The notes: a model not told the origin generated them from the letters alone. 64,000 bases of DNA from Neoceratodus forsteri (GCA_016271365.2 JADMNL010000022.1:218836501-218900500); one strand, 5' to 3'; positions 20,641-32,420 are shown, counted from the first letter of the stretch. Program-made: numbers and translations.

Positions 20641-22560
20641 TGGCTATGTCTCTAGGAGCCAAGTGTGCAGGCTCAGTGAATGAAGGTCCGGATGGACCAA
20701 GGAGCCCTCCTCCTGAGACAAGTGAGAGATGATTGGCAGAGGCACCAGAGGTTCCCGGGAGAGCTGATGTAGTAGAGGGAACCAGATCTGCCTGGGCCAG
20801 AATGGCGCGATGAGTATCAGCGTCGCTTGCTCTCTGCGAAGCTTCAGAAGAACCCTCTGGATCAACGGAAAGGGGGGAAGGCATAGAGGAATCTGCCAGC
20901 CCAGGAGAAGGACAATGCGTCTCGCCAGAAAACACCAGGCCCTGGATCTAGCGAGCAAAAATTGGGCAGTTTTGCGTTGGATGGGGACGCGAAAAGGTCT
21001 AACTCTGGTGTACCACATCTGTGAAACAGATCCTCTACTACCTCCTGGAGTAGTTCCCATTCATGGACTCTGGCCTGAGAGTGGCTCAGGCTGTCTGCGA
21101 TGACATTGTCCACTCCTGGGACATGAACAGGAATGAGGTTTGCGCTGTGTTGTAGAATCCAATCCCACACCCTCATGGCCTCCCTGCAAAGCGGGCAGGA
21201 ATGGGTGCCTCCTTGCTTGTTGAGGTAATACATCACCGCGGTATTGTCTGCCTGTAGCAGCAGAGTACCCGGTGGGATCTCCGACTGGAAGGCCTGCAGG
21301 GCATAAAGAACTGTTCTCATTTCCAAAATATTTATGTGGAGATGAGCTTCCTGGGGCGTCCACAAGCCCTGAGACCTGACCCCATCGAGGTATGCTCCCA
21401 AACCGAACCCTGAGGCATTGGTGGAAAGCGCCTCAATCAGAGATGGTGCAATGAAGGGGACCCCCACCGACAGGTTCTTTGGATCTAGCCACCATTGCCA
21501 ATCCCGGATGACGGCATTCGTGATCCGAATTGGAAGCTGCAAATGGTCTTGCTTCTAATCCCATTGTACCCATAACATCCACTGGATCACCCGCATGTGG
21601 AGATGGGCTAGCGGGACTGTTGCAATGGCCGCAGCCATATGTCCGAGCAGGCAAAAGACCAGTCTGGTTGGGACGGTCTTCTTTGCCAAGATGTCCCTGA
21701 TGAGGGATCTGATGTGTTCTGCTCGATCCTGGGGAAGAAAAGCTCTCTCTCTCGGACGGTGTCCAGAACTGCTCCTATGAACTGCAGATTCTGTGACGGA
21801 ACCAGGTGTGACTTTTCCTGGTTGATAATGATGCCCAATGTCCGAAACAGGGATTGAATATAGGGAATAGCAGACATCAGGGCCTCCCGAGATGGTGCCA
21901 TGAGAAGCCAGTCGTCCAGGTAGGGGAACACGTAGTGGCCTTGTCTTAGATCTGCCGCTATGACTGCCATGCACTCTGTAAACACCCGAAGTGCTGATGA
22001 CAGTCTGAAAGGGAGGGCTCGGAACTGACAATGGCGACCTAGAAATTCGAAGCACAAGAACTTCCTGTGCGCTTGAGCATTGGGTATGTGCAGGTAAGCA
22101 TCCTGCATGTCCAAGGACGCTAGGGAGGCGCCCTGCTTGAGCATGGGTATCAGACCGGGAAGGGTCACCATGCGGAAGCATTTGTAGAGGACCGATGCGT
22201 TGAGATCACGGAGGTCCAGTATCAGACGGAGGTCCTCTATCTTTTTGGGAACCAGAAAGAAGTGGGAATAGTAACCTGCACCTCTCTAGTTCCTTGGTAC
22301 GTGCTCTCTAGCTTCCTTTCCCAGAAGTGCGAGCACTTCCTGCTGTATGAGCAGTACATGCTGACTCGAATAATGGGAGAGCTGGGGAGGTCTTGACGGT
22401 GGATGGTCGAGGAATTCTATTAAGTGACCTCTTGACCATTTGAAGTACCCACCATTCGGTGGTAATCGACTGCCACCCTGAAAAGTGGCGAGCGATGCGA
22501 CCCCTGACATTTTCTTCCCGTTGATCCAGAGGAGGGCCGGGGGCCAGGAAGGAGTCATGC
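20640..22560 (-). pseudogene. E1 RT-RNase H-methyltransferase polyprotein
   Basis: RT at 21,608-22,171 is a 187-codon open stretch: ASLASLDMQDAYLHIPNA (motif A), FRALPFRLSSALRVFTE (motif B), GHYVFPYLDDWLLMAPS (YLDD). RNase H and MT share a 226-codon open stretch at 20,862-21,542: TNASGFGLGAYLDG (first Asp is Asn), NILEMRTVLYALQAF, QADNTAVMYYLNKQGG, VPGVDNVIADSLSHS, then LDLFASPSNAKLPNFCSL and FLYAFPPF. MT ends in another frame with FWPRQIWFPLLHQL. Two frame changes separate RT from RNase H. Confidence 0.88.
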
Positions 22561-24817
22561 TGTGGCAGCACTGGTTCCCGCAGGCTGGGCCGGTTTGGTA
22601 TACCGCTGGCCTCTGCCTGGGGAAGATTTAGGTTGGGCCTTACGGTGGAAGGTGCCCCTTTGCTGCTGGCCGGAACATGGCTGCTGTCGTTGCCAGCCGC
22701 TAAAACTATTCTGGTTCCTAAGAAAGGAACCACATTTGGATCTATACATGGCCTGTACAGACCTTACTGCCTTCCCGGCACCCTGAAGCTTGGTGATGAC
22801 CTTTTCAGAGGGTTCACCAAACAGGACTTCTCCACTGTAAGGGACGTCGAATACTCTTCTGTACGTCTGGGGTAAAACCGGAGACACGGAGCCAGGAGTG
22901 TCTCCGGAGACAGACGCCTGAAGCTGTGCCCCTGATGGATGAGTCTGCAGAAGCATATGTGGCTTGTAACACTAGGGTCCCCACATCTGACCCTGTGCGG
23001 AGGAGATTCAAGAACTTCACCTTCTGCTCGCCATCCGGTAGTTTATCGACTAGGTCCTCACCCTGTTCCCACAGGGTATTCTGAAACTGAACTATATGAG
23101 ACAGATAGTTCATGGACCTGATGGAGCACGTAGCAGCCGCATACATGCGCCTCCCCAGGGCATCCAACTGCTTGGATTCCTGGTCCGGTGGCTGTGTGCT
23201 CAGATGCTGTGGTCGTTGGGACCTGTCATGAGAGGCTGTAATGACCAGGGAGTCAGCCAGAGTTTTTGGCGCCAAGTACTGGTCCTCTGTTGGGGCCCTG
23301 TACAGGCGGTCAGCTTTCTTTGGCACCACGGGGGTGGAGTGCGGATGCTTCCACGCAGCCTTGGTGACGTCTGCGAAGGTGTCCACCAAGGGTGGCACTA
23401 CCACAGGCTTAGGGTCCTTCTGCTGAAGGTAACAAGCAAGGCGCTGTCTCTCGGGGTCGAGATCTTCCAAAACCCATCCCATGTTTTCCTGGATGTGTCT
23501 CATGAACTTAGAAAAGGAGGGATCATCCGGAGGTGACCTGGGCAGGTCTTGTGGGTCAGGTGATGGGATGCTGATTGGAGAAGGAGACCTGGAGGTATCA
23601 GAAGAGTCAGATCTAGAATCCTCCCATGGTGGTGTGGACCGTTGACGTCTGGGCTGCTTAGGGCTGGGAGACCCTGAAGGAGATCTTGAGGGGGCCTTCT
23701 CCATTCTTTAGATCTTCCCCTAGGAAGTGGAGTGCACTCCTTGGGGGTCAGTGGTCTTCCTGCTGGCCCCTGTGGTGGAGGAGGGGGGTTAGGAGGGGAA
23801 GGTGTAGGAGGAGGAGGTTTGACTGGGAACACATCTTTCTTTATTGTGTCCCACCAAAAGGTAAAGAGATCTTTTACCTCTTGAATGTTCATACTGGACG
23901 ACAGACCTGGCGTCTGTGGTCTGTTGCCAGTATTGGGCATCGGGTCCGAGGTAGTCTCCGGAATTGGTGCAGGCTCCTGTGGAAGCCTTTCATCCTCATT
24001 GTTGTCTGCCTGGTCATCAGGCAACATCAGGTCCTCCTCTGTGGAGTCCCAGCGACCGGTGTCCACCGATGACGGGGAGGCAGTCTTTAGCTCTGGCGAA
24101 TGTCTGACCTATGTCGGGTGCTTAACCGATGTCTGGTTTGATGGGCGTTTGCCCAATGGAGGGTCAGAAGCCTGCTTCGGGTCTGTCATCTGTTTCAAAG
24201 ATGTCAGGTCCTTAGTCTTCCTAAGAGGGGGATCCGGACCCTGGGAGGCTTGAGACTGATCTGGTGTTGGGGTCCCGGCGTTTCTCTGAAGAAGATTTGG
24301 AAGACTTGGACTGGTGATGGTCTGAAGACTTTGATGAGGCCCGGGAAGGTGTTGAGGAAGCCGAGAGCCTGGAGGTCTTGATTGGGTGCAGAGAAGCCTA
24401 AGTGCTGCCTGCAGACTTGATCTTTACTGGAGGGGTCTGAGGGCGAGCCCTGGAGGGAGATCAGTCTGAGCGCATGGAGCCTGAGCTGGTGCACGAGTCC
24501 AAGGCCCGATGAGGGGGTCTGGACCTGGCCTTCTTTCAATGTTTGTCCCGGTGTTTGTGGGACTTAGAGGAAGATTCACCTGTGGAGGCAGGGTCTTTAT
24601 CCATACTTCTTATCTTTCAAGAGAAACCCCTGAAGTGCCTTCTGGTGAAGGATTCTGGTGTGACTATTAAACCCCTGACAAAAGGAGCAGGCCTTGGTGT
24701 CGTGTTCCAGGCCTAAGCACCGCAGGCAGGATGAATGAAGATCCTTGAAAGGAATCTGTTTTTGCCGCAGGCACACTTGGAAGGATGTCCTTCTGAAGTA
24801 GTTGGAGATGCCGACAT
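22555..24817 (-). pseudogene. E1 gag
   Basis: The start is at about 24,817 (MSASPTTSEGH), followed by KCAC, the beginning of the zinc knuckle, then a frameshift. The Ser/Pro-rich linker is at 23,500-24,066 in a second frame (PPPPTPSPPNPPPPPQGP). The conserved part is a 296-codon open stretch at 22,814-23,704: RSPPDDPSFSKFMRHIQENM, PPLVDTFADVTKAAWKHP, ALGRRMYAAATCSIRSMNYL, VCLRRHSWLRVSGFTPDVQ. The C-terminus is shifted into 22,555-22,956 (RSVQAMYRSKCG). Confidence 0.84.
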
Positions 24818-24890
24818 TTAGTGGTAAACTGTGAAGTTCTTAGTCGTTGTATGCCAAGAGTGGGACCCTGAGGCCGATGCTGGTAAGTTG

Positions 24891-25086
24891 ACGGCGGGAA
24901 AAGAACTGGGGATTCTGGGGGACCGCCCCCTTTTATATGATGCCTGACGTCGGGGGTGGGACCGACGTCGGGGTCGGTTCCCGCTGGATACTGCTAGCTA
25001 GAAATTTTCCGTGGGGATCTGGCACCTGCCGGCTTCAGTCTTAATGGTGTAACCTGCTGCAAAAGCTGTTTCTTGAAGTAAGATCT
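24891..25086. repeat. E1 right (5') inverted terminal repeat
   Basis: Reverse complement of 19,218-19,422 except for the left-only end. It ends GAAGTAAGATCT at 25,086; D coding sequence resumes with CTGAAACCACC. It is the expected promoter side for gag. If E0 and E1 recombined, this ITR could be a hybrid of the two. Confidence 0.84.
24930..24937 (-). promoter_or_regulatory. TATA-like box in E1 right ITR
   Basis: TATAAAAGGGGGCGG read on the minus strand, about 110 bp upstream of the gag start at 24,817 and pointing to it. Position and orientation fit a core promoter for the sense transcript. No other promoter evidence. Confidence 0.5.
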
Positions 25087-25680
25087 CTGAAACCACCTTC
25101 GGAAGGAACTTCTGGTGGGGGTGAAGGACAACCTTGTCCCTGTGGAAGACCAGGTAGGGAGGCTTGATGGAAAGTGCCTGAAGCTCTCCCATCCTTCTGG
25201 CTGAATAGCCACCAACATGGTGATCTTCCACGACAGGTGAGAGATGTCACAACTGTGCATCGGTTCGAATGGCTTGCCCACGAGCTTAGCCAATACCAGC
25301 AGTAGATCCCACGAAGGTGGAGGTTCTCGCACCGGAGGGGATATGTGGTCTAGGCCTTTGAAAAAATGCCCGACCACCTTCTCCTGCACGAACTGCTTGC
25401 CGGCCCGCACCCGCTAAGCAGAGATGGCTGCCAGGTGCACCGCAAGGGTCGTCGACTGAAGCCCTAGCTGAGAAAGGGACCACAGGTAGTCCAAAATACT
25501 AGCCAATGGACAGAAAGAGGGGTCCAACCCCTTGTCCTGACACCAAATGGAGAATCTCTTCCATTTGAAGGCGTAGCATTTTCTGGTTGACTCCTTACAG
25601 GACGCCTCAACAACGTTGAGGACCTCATCGGAAAGACCCAAGGCCTGGAACTCTAGCCGTTCAGGAACCAGGCCACCAGG
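25087..25680 (-). pseudogene. D tyrosine recombinase, N-terminal half
   Basis: NVVEASCKESTRKCYAFKWK at 25,560-25,620, TTLAVHLAAISA at about 25,430, then EPPPSWDLLLVLAKLVGKPF and CDISHLSWKI in a shifted frame, ending at the FLPKVVSE-type segment at 25,087 where E0/E1 is inserted. Joins with 17,750-18,187. Two frame changes. Confidence 0.82.
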
Positions 25681-27323
25681 TGCAGGGACTGAAGGTCCGG
25701 ATGGAGAACCTTACCCTTGTCAACTGAGATCAGGTCCGGTTGGGCTGGAAGCCGCCTCAGGAGCCTGGAGCTGAGGCTGAGGAGATCTGGGTACCAGAAC
25801 TGGCGAGGCCAGTCTGGGGCTACCAGAATCACCTGCATCTTGTCCCTTTTCACCTTGAGAAGCACCTTGTGGATCAAAGGAAATGGAGGGAAGGCGTAGA
25901 AGAGGCCTGGGGTCCACGGCCTCGAGAAGACATCCCCCTGCAGTGAACCTTACTGAGGGTGGTGGGCGTCAAACAGCCTTAGCTTCGTACGGCTGAGATA
26001 GTACATGGTCATGGTGTTGTCCGTCTGGACCTGAATCACCTGACCCCGTACAAATGGAGCGAAGGTGGTGAGGGCTAGTTGAACTGCTCGAAGCTCCAGC
26101 AGGTTGATGTGGCATCAAGACTCCTGAGGGGACCAGAGGCCGTGGGCCCAGAGAGCCCCTAAATGGGCACCCCAACCCATCAGAGTGGCGGTCGTTACAG
26201 TGACCGTCGGCTCGGGGCAGACAAACGGGATACCCTCCTGCAGATGAGCTGGGATGAGCCACCACTGCAGGCCATCCCACATCTCCTTGGTCACTGTCAC
26301 TGGCTGGTCCAAAGGACCGGAGCACTGTGACCACTGGATGGCCAGCCCCCATTGCAGTGGGTGCATATGCCAGCAGGCCCAATGGACCATGCTGGTGCAG
26401 GCTGCCATGAGGCCCAGAAAGCGCAGGAAGTCCCAGGCAGGGCGCAATTGCCCAACCAGAAATGACTGGGCAAAGGACCTCGGCCCTGTCCGCCGGGAGC
26501 CGGGCTCTGGCTCGAAGAGATTCGAGCTCTGCCTCAATGAACTGAATCACCTGCGATGGCACGAGTTCCGATTTGGCCTTGTTGATGAGGAGGCCAATCC
26601 GAGAGCAGACCTGGAGGGCCAGATCCCTCCAACCTGCAGGGGGCTGCAATCAGCCAGTCGTCCAGGTAAGGGTACACCCGGACCCCTCAGTGCAGCAGGA
26701 ATGCTGTCACCACTGCCATACATTTGGTGAAGACCCTGGGAGCTGGAGAAAGGCCTAAGGGCATGGCCCAGAACTCGTTAAGAGATCCCTCTGCTCTGAA
26801 GCGGAGGAATCGCTGATGGGACGGACAGATTGGGACATAAAAGAATACATCCTGGAAGTCCAGAGAGCAGAACCACATGCCTAGTTCTAAGGATGGAATG
26901 ATCTGCATCAGAGTGACCATCCTGAAGGTACGTGGCCTTAGGAACTTGTTCAGGTCATGTAGGTAGAGAATGGGGCACCAGCCCCCATCCGCTGTGGGAC
27001 CAGGAAGTACCTGGTCACAAACCCCGGGTCTGGAGGAGGATCCACCACCTCGCTGATCACCTCCTTCTGGAGCAGCAGGGCAATGTCGGCTCAACGAGCC
27101 GACAGAGAGGCTGTGGAGCCTGGAGCCCCTCCCCCGTGGGGCAATGGCTCAATAGGGAGGGGACTGCTTGAATTCCAGAGGCAGACCCCTGCCGACCACT
27201 TCCAGCACCCAGCGGTCCGTGGTGATAGCGGACCAGGCGGAAAGGAAGTGGTGGAGCTGTCCCCCATGGGGGGAACCCGGGGAGGAGTGGCGAAGTTGGG
27301 GGCCACACCCCACAACTCGTCAC
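25653..27323 (-). pseudogene. D RT-RNase H-methyltransferase polyprotein
   Basis: RT occupies about 26,540-27,323: WCPILYLHDLNKFLRPRTFR, GMWFCSLDFQDVFFYVPICP, and the YLDDW box (intact) near 26,660. RNase H is at 25,969-26,540, with the first Asp position altered (TTATLMGWGAHLG). MT is at 25,653-25,917 (KVLLKVKRDKMQVILVAPDW, PRQFWYP). Several frame changes and a small loss between RNase H and MT. Confidence 0.84.
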
Positions 27324-29527
27324 TGGGCAGGCTTGGAGAAAGGGCTGGCCAAGGGGTCTCCTGGACCCTTCCCTCCAGGCTTACTACTGGAAGAGGTGGC
27401 AGACTTGGCCTTTGGGTGCCAAGTATGAGCCTGCTGGCCCTGTTGCTGATGTTGATGGGCCGGACGTGCCGCAGGGACGGAAGGGCTTACGCTGTTGCTG
27501 GCGGCCTTTGTCCTTCTGGGCAGATGTGAGAAGAGTCCAAGGTGGCATTGGACTTCTCGATCCTCTGGAGATGGCCTTCCACCCCTGGCCCGAACAAGTC
27601 GGTGCCCAGGAAGGGAATGTCTGCAGCTTGTGCTGGGTGTCCGCCATGAAGGTGGAGATCCGCAGCCAAGCTCTGCGGCCGCTACTGACCGGGCACAAGA
27701 GTCACCGATGTCCAAAGAAGTTTGGAGCTGTTTAGCCACCGCCCTTCCCTGATCCCGCACCTGCTTGACAGTCGTCTGAAGGTCAGCCGGGAGATGAGGA
27801 ATTACCTCATCCAGGGAACCCATAAGGGTGTGTGGAAAACGTGCCATCAGTACAGCTGAGCTAGCCTGCCGAAGGCTTAGGGAGGAAGCAGTGTAAACCT
27901 ACCACCCCAAGTAATCCAGCTTTTTGGATTCTTTATCAGGTGGTTTGCCCACATCCCTAGCGTTTCCGGAATGCCGGAAAATACTGTCGGTCACCAGCCC
28001 TTCAGCAGAGGGGTGCTCCGAGAAACTGGTGGGGACCGCATACTTTCGAGCCATCCTGGCTGAAGGCATGGGACAAAATGCAGGCCACTGCCACAACTCC
28101 AGGGACAGGCCAACAATGACTTTGGCCACAGGGAAGGCCTCTGTAGTTGAATCTCCTTGGTCCAGTATCTCTGTGAGGGGATACCTGGCCCGTTTCTGTA
28201 TGGGTTCGAGCTGTATCCCAGTGGACTCTGAGATGAGCTGAAGTATTCCCAAGAACAAGGATGGGCTGTCATCCACAGACTGACCTCCTGCAGATTCCAA
28301 GTCAATAGGCCTGGAGTACAGGGAGGAGTCGTCAGACTCCAAGGAGTCTGCGAAAAGCTGCCGAGCACCTGAGCCACCCTTCACCTGCCGAGGTCGATCA
28401 GGAGTGAGGGTGACAGACAACCTGTGGGGCAAGTCCTGACCTGACAGAGAATCCTTGGTTGGAGCCCCACTCTTCGGTTGAGGAGGCGGTGGTTCCACCA
28501 CAATGGGTGGTGCAGCCGAACAACCGGCGCTGGGGTCGGATCCTCGACAACTACGAGGGGTTGCTTCGGTCTCTCGGGTGACAGCCACTTAATGGCCGGA
28601 GAAGGCGATGGAGTCTGCTGGTTACCGGCCAACAAGAGTTGTTGCCACATCATGTCTTCATATCGCCGGCGTAACTTATGCCAGAGCCTATCCACCAAAG
28701 AGGACGAGCGGCAACGCCACTTTCCATGGTGCCGAGACAGAGACCGCGATGTTGGCGGGATCTACCCGACATGGAAGAGGACCGAGACCTTCGGGGTCAC
28801 CGAGGGTGGGTCAGAGAGGGGGCGGGGAAAACCCGCTCATCCCTTGGTTCAGGGTCCTTGACCGGGGACTTCGGCACAGGAGGCACACACAAGTCCTCGG
28901 TTACCACCGAAGAAACCGGTGAAGAAGGGTTGTCGGCTTCTCCAGTCGACAGCTCGTCCAACGGATCAAGAAAAATCTCGATCGCATTGAAAGGTTTCTC
29001 GGCCGGCTGATCTGGACACTGTGAAGCCAGCGGCCTTAGCCGCAACCTCGACTGAAGTAGAGAGCCGACGGTCCGGTCAAGGGGATCTCTCCCGCTCCCA
29101 CGAACGTTGACGGTGGGACTTGCCCTTCAGTTCTGTTTTCTTCGACCTACTGGTATGTCCAAATGGTCCTTCTCCCTTGGTGGAGAGGGACTGGCAAAGC
29201 TCCTTGAAAGAAGGAGAAACATTAAGCGACCTGAGCCGCTTCCTCCTTGAGGGCGATCAACTGCTCCAGCTGCTCCATGGAGCCCGCAGCTACGGACACT
29301 GCCCAACAGGCTTCTGACTTCACCGGCGGGTACAGTTTCTTGGGGTGCCCAAGCTGTAGTTGAGCAGTGCGGTCCTCCAAAACCGAAGCAGTGAAAGCCT
29401 TGCAAAGATAGCAGGCCTGCGGATCATGAGCAAGAGCCAGACAGGAAACGCACATGGAGTGCGGATCGGTCAGGGACATTTTCTGCCCACAAGGGCACCG
29501 ACGGAAGCCGGGAGTGGATTTGTCCAT
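27320..29527 (-). pseudogene. D gag
   Basis: The start is at 29,527 (MDKSTPGFRRC). The zinc-knuckle cluster is CPCGQKMSLTDPHSMCVSC, then CYLCKAF. The middle (28,381-29,220) is charged and Ser/Pro-rich, with LRRRYEDMMWQQLLLAGNQ. The core lies at 27,320-28,588, split over three frames (ARMARKYAVPTSFSEHPSAE, then SGRRAWLRISTFMADTQHKL, then FLGTDLFGPGVEGHL). The same start (MDDAKSAPGF) is seen in C at 30,450. Pseudogene. Confidence 0.82.
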
Positions 29528-29659
29528 CGCAGCTGCGAGGGAGGATGAAGACTGAAGTCTAGTGAATGTTAAAATTATTTTCGGAAATTCCAAAGTATTA
29601 GGATCCAGGCCTAAGACGCAGAGCGCTAAGGAGGGAACCTGAGCTTCCAAGCAGTAAGG

Positions 29660-29802
29660 AAGATCTGGCGTCATGGGGCGGAGCCGAGGGTTTTACCACC
29701 TGGGTGGGTGGGAGGAGCCAGCCTGAAGACCTTCCGGCAAGACTTAAAGCGGCAAGGAACCTGCCACAAAGTGTGGATTGAACATATCCACGACCCTAGA
29801 AA
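29660..29802. repeat. D right (5') inverted terminal repeat
   Basis: Reverse complement of the D left ITR, with GGTGGGTGGGAGGAGCC and GGAACCTGCCACAAAGTG. The right-only end has CATATCCACGA then CCTAGAAA at 29,795-29,802. 29,528-29,659 is leader without features. Confidence 0.84.
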
Positions 29803-30450
29803 GTGAGGTATTGACCTCTTCAGCAGAAAACGGATCGACAGGTTCGAGAAAAATCTTGGGGCATCGACCGAAATCTCTACCAATTGGCCCAGTGGGAAGA
29901 CCGTGGGGTCAGCACCCAAAGCAGAAGCACCGACCATAGTCAGCAACTCTGGCGAAGCGTGGGAATTAGAGGCCTGAGAGCACTCCCGATCCCACGACCG
30001 ATGATGAGACCACCTTTTGGTCTCCTTTCCTTTTTTAGATTTTCTGGTCGATGGATCCTGCCCATGGGTGGGAAGGGCCTGGCACAGTTCCTTAAACACC
30101 CTGGTAAAGGAGATGCCCAAGGACAGCGGCAAAAAGGCTGAAGCCGAGAAGACCTGCACTGCGGCCTCCTCAAATGCCATGAGTTGTTTGGTGGACCCCG
30201 CAGCCGTGGAGACCATCCGATGGGCATCCTTAGATTTCAGGAGTGGACCTCGATCATCTGGATGTCCAAAGAAAAGGCAGGATAAGTGATCTTCCAAAGC
30301 AGAGGGATGAAAGGTGCAGCCAAGGCCACAAGTCTAGGTATCGTGTTCATGGCCCATGTAGTATATGAAGGAGGTATGTGGATCCATTTGGGACATCTTC
30401 TACCCGCAACCTCATTTCCAGAACCCTGGAGCAGACTTTGCATCGTCCAT
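29803..30450 (-). pseudogene. C gag, N-terminal part
   Basis: The start at 30,450 (MDDAKSAPGF) matches D gag. The knuckle region follows in shifted frames (HLSCLFFGHPDD), then the segment AFEEAAVQVFSASAFLPLSL and the linker to 29,803. It connects to 17,385 across D. Only 20 bases separate the start codon from family E sequence, so leader and promoter are gone. Confidence 0.78.
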
Positions 30451-30470
30451 GTCGGCGGTGAGAAGTAAAA

Positions 30471-32420
30471 CCTGTAGGACAATGATAGGCTGATATGGCA
30501 CAGAGGTGTACTTTGATCCGAGGAGTAGGTCAAGACTGACTTTTCCAGACAGTCTAGAGGCCGAAACCCAGTGCAGGCTCAGTGAATGAAGGTCCGGATG
30601 GACCAAGGAGCCCTCCTCCTGAGACAAGTGAGAGATGATTGGCAGAGGCACCAGAGGTTCCCGGGACAGCTGATGCAGTAGAGGGAACCAGATCTGTCTG
30701 GGCCAGAACGGCGCGACAAGTATCAGCGTCGCTTGCTCTCTGCGAAGTTTCAGAAGAACCTTCTGGATCAACAGAAAGGGGGGAAGGCATAGAGGAATCT
30801 GTCCGCCCAGGAGAGGGACAACGCGTCTCGCCAGAAAACACCAGGCCCTGGATCTAGCGAGCAAAAATTGGGCAGTTTTGCGTTGGATGGGGACGCGAAA
30901 AGGTCTAATTCTAGTGTACCCCATCTGCGAAACAGATCCTCTACTACCTCCTGGAGTAGTTCCCTCTCGTGGACTCTGGCCTGAGAGCGTCTCAGACCAT
31001 CTGCAATGACGTCCACTCCGGGGAGATGAACAGCAATTAGGTTTGCGCCGTGTTGCAAAACCCAATCCCACACCCTCATGGCCTCCCTGCAAAGCAGGTA
31101 GGAATGGGTGCCTCCTTGTTTGTTGAGGTAATACACCACCGTGGAATTGTTTGTCTGTAAGAGAAGAGTACCCGGTGGAATCTCCGACTGGAAGGCTTGC
31201 AGGGCATAAAGAACTGCTCTCATCTCCAGGATATTTATGTGGAGATGAGTCTATTGGTCTGTCCACAGGCCCTGAGACCAGACACCGTCGAGGTGTGCAC
31301 CCCTTCCGAGCCCTGAGGCGTCTGTGGAGAGTGTAACAATCGGAGACGGTGCAATGAAGGGGACTCCCGCGGATAGATTCTTTGGATCCAGCCACCATTG
31401 CCAATCCCGGATTACGGCCTTCGTGATCCGAATTGGGAGCTGCAGATGGTCTTGCTTTTGATCTCATTGGACCCGTAACATCCACTAGGTCACCCGCATG
31501 TGGAGACGGGTTAGCGGGACTGTTGCAATGGCTGCAGCCATGTGTCCGAGCAGGCAAAGGACCAATCTGGCAGGAACGGTCTTCGCCGAAATGTCCCTGA
31601 TGAGGGATCTGATGTGTTCCGCTCTGTCCTGGGGAAGAAAAGCTGTCCCCTGGACGGTGTCCAGAACTGCGCCTATGAATTGCAGAGTCTGTGACGGAAC
31701 CAGGTGTGACTTCTCTTGATTGATCATGATGCCCAATGTCTCGAACAGAGATTGAGTACAATGAATGGCGGACATCAAGGCCTCCCGAGAGGGCACCATA
31801 AGAAGCCAGTCGTCCAGGTAGGGGAACACGTAGTGGCCTTGTCTCTTCAGAGTCGCTGCTACGACCGCCATACACTTCGTGAATACCTGAGGTGCCGATG
31901 ACAGTCCCGAAGGGAAGGGCTCGGAACTGATAATGGTGGCCCTGAAACTCGAAGCGCAGAAATTTCCTGTGCACTTGAGCAATGGGTATATGCAGGTAAG
32001 TGTTCTGCATGTCCAAGGACGCCAGAAAGGCGCCCTGCTTGAGCATGGGAATCACACCTGGGTGGGTCACCATGCGGAAGCGTTTGTACAGGACCGACTT
32101 GTTCAGGTCGCTGAGGTCGAGTATCGGACGGAGGTCCCCTGTTTTCTTGGGAACCAGAAAGAAGTGAGAATACCCTGCACTCCTCTGGTTCCGTGGTACG
32201 TGCTCTATTGTTTCTTTTCCCAGAAGTGTGAGCACCTCCTGCTATATGAGCAGGGCATGCTGACCCGAATAACGGGAAAGCAGGGGAGGTCTTGCAGGTG
32301 GGTGGTCGAGAAATTCTATGAAGTGACCTTTCTTGACCTACTGGAGAACCCACCAGTCGGTGGTAATCGACTGCCACCCTAAAAAGTGGCGAGCGATGCG
32401 ACCCCCGACCTTTTGTGCCC
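30471..32420 (-). pseudogene. E2 YR stub and RT-RNase H-methyltransferase
   Basis: RT: 31,485-31,982 with QVFTKCMAVVAATLKRQGHY, FPYLDDWLLMVPS (YLDD intact) and FIGAVLDTVQG. RNase H: the third Asp is lost (LLLQTNNSTVVYYLNKQGG). MT: LDLFASPSNAKLPNFCSL and FLYAFPPF at 30,768-31,223. A 607-codon open stretch (30,412-32,235) passes from RT into the second frame over RNase H and MT and then into the YR N-terminus, by chance frame shifts. Inactive. Confidence 0.85.

Larger units (their letters stand above)
19218..25086 (-). mobile_element. DIRS element E1, complete, 5.9 kb
   Basis: Left ITR 19,218-19,422, ICR 19,571-19,673, YR 19,752-20,640, RT-RH-MT to about 22,560, gag to 24,817, right ITR 24,891-25,086. 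The left end is AAAGTACAG and the right end GTAAGATCT, the pair seen for every E and F element here. It sits inside E0, and on its right the recombinase gene of D resumes. YR has lost a block near 20,510-20,640 compared with E3. Several frameshifts. Confidence 0.9.
17386..29802 (-). mobile_element. DIRS element D, inserted in C, interrupted by E0/E1
   Basis: Pieces at 17,386-18,187 and about 25,087-29,802. The order is left ITR, ICR, YR C-terminus, (E0 and E1), YR N-terminus, RT-RH-MT, gag, right ITR. The same 8 bases, CCTAGAAA, lie at both edges (17,378-17,385 and 29,795-29,802). They recur, as the complement, in the D ICR at 17,661-17,668. Host element C resumes immediately after the right copy. 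D and C belong to the same family. No TATA box is visible in its ITRs. Confidence 0.88.
12422..30470 (-). mobile_element. DIRS element C, interrupted by D; both ends missing
   Basis: DIRS pieces at 12,422-17,385 and 29,803-30,470, separated by D. The left piece has an ICR, YR, RT-RH-MT and the C-terminal part of gag. The right piece has the N-terminal part of gag up to its start codon at 30,450. The left ITR is not in the window; it would be expected beyond A1 if A1 sits inside C. The right ITR and leader are absent, because family E sequence begins 20 bp upstream of the gag start. Proteins are closest to D. Confidence 0.82.

Noticed and set aside
30412..32235. 607-codon frame as an intact E2 polyprotein
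   Set aside because: It leaves the RT frame and continues in the second frame over RNase H and MT; the true RNase H and MT blocks are in another frame.
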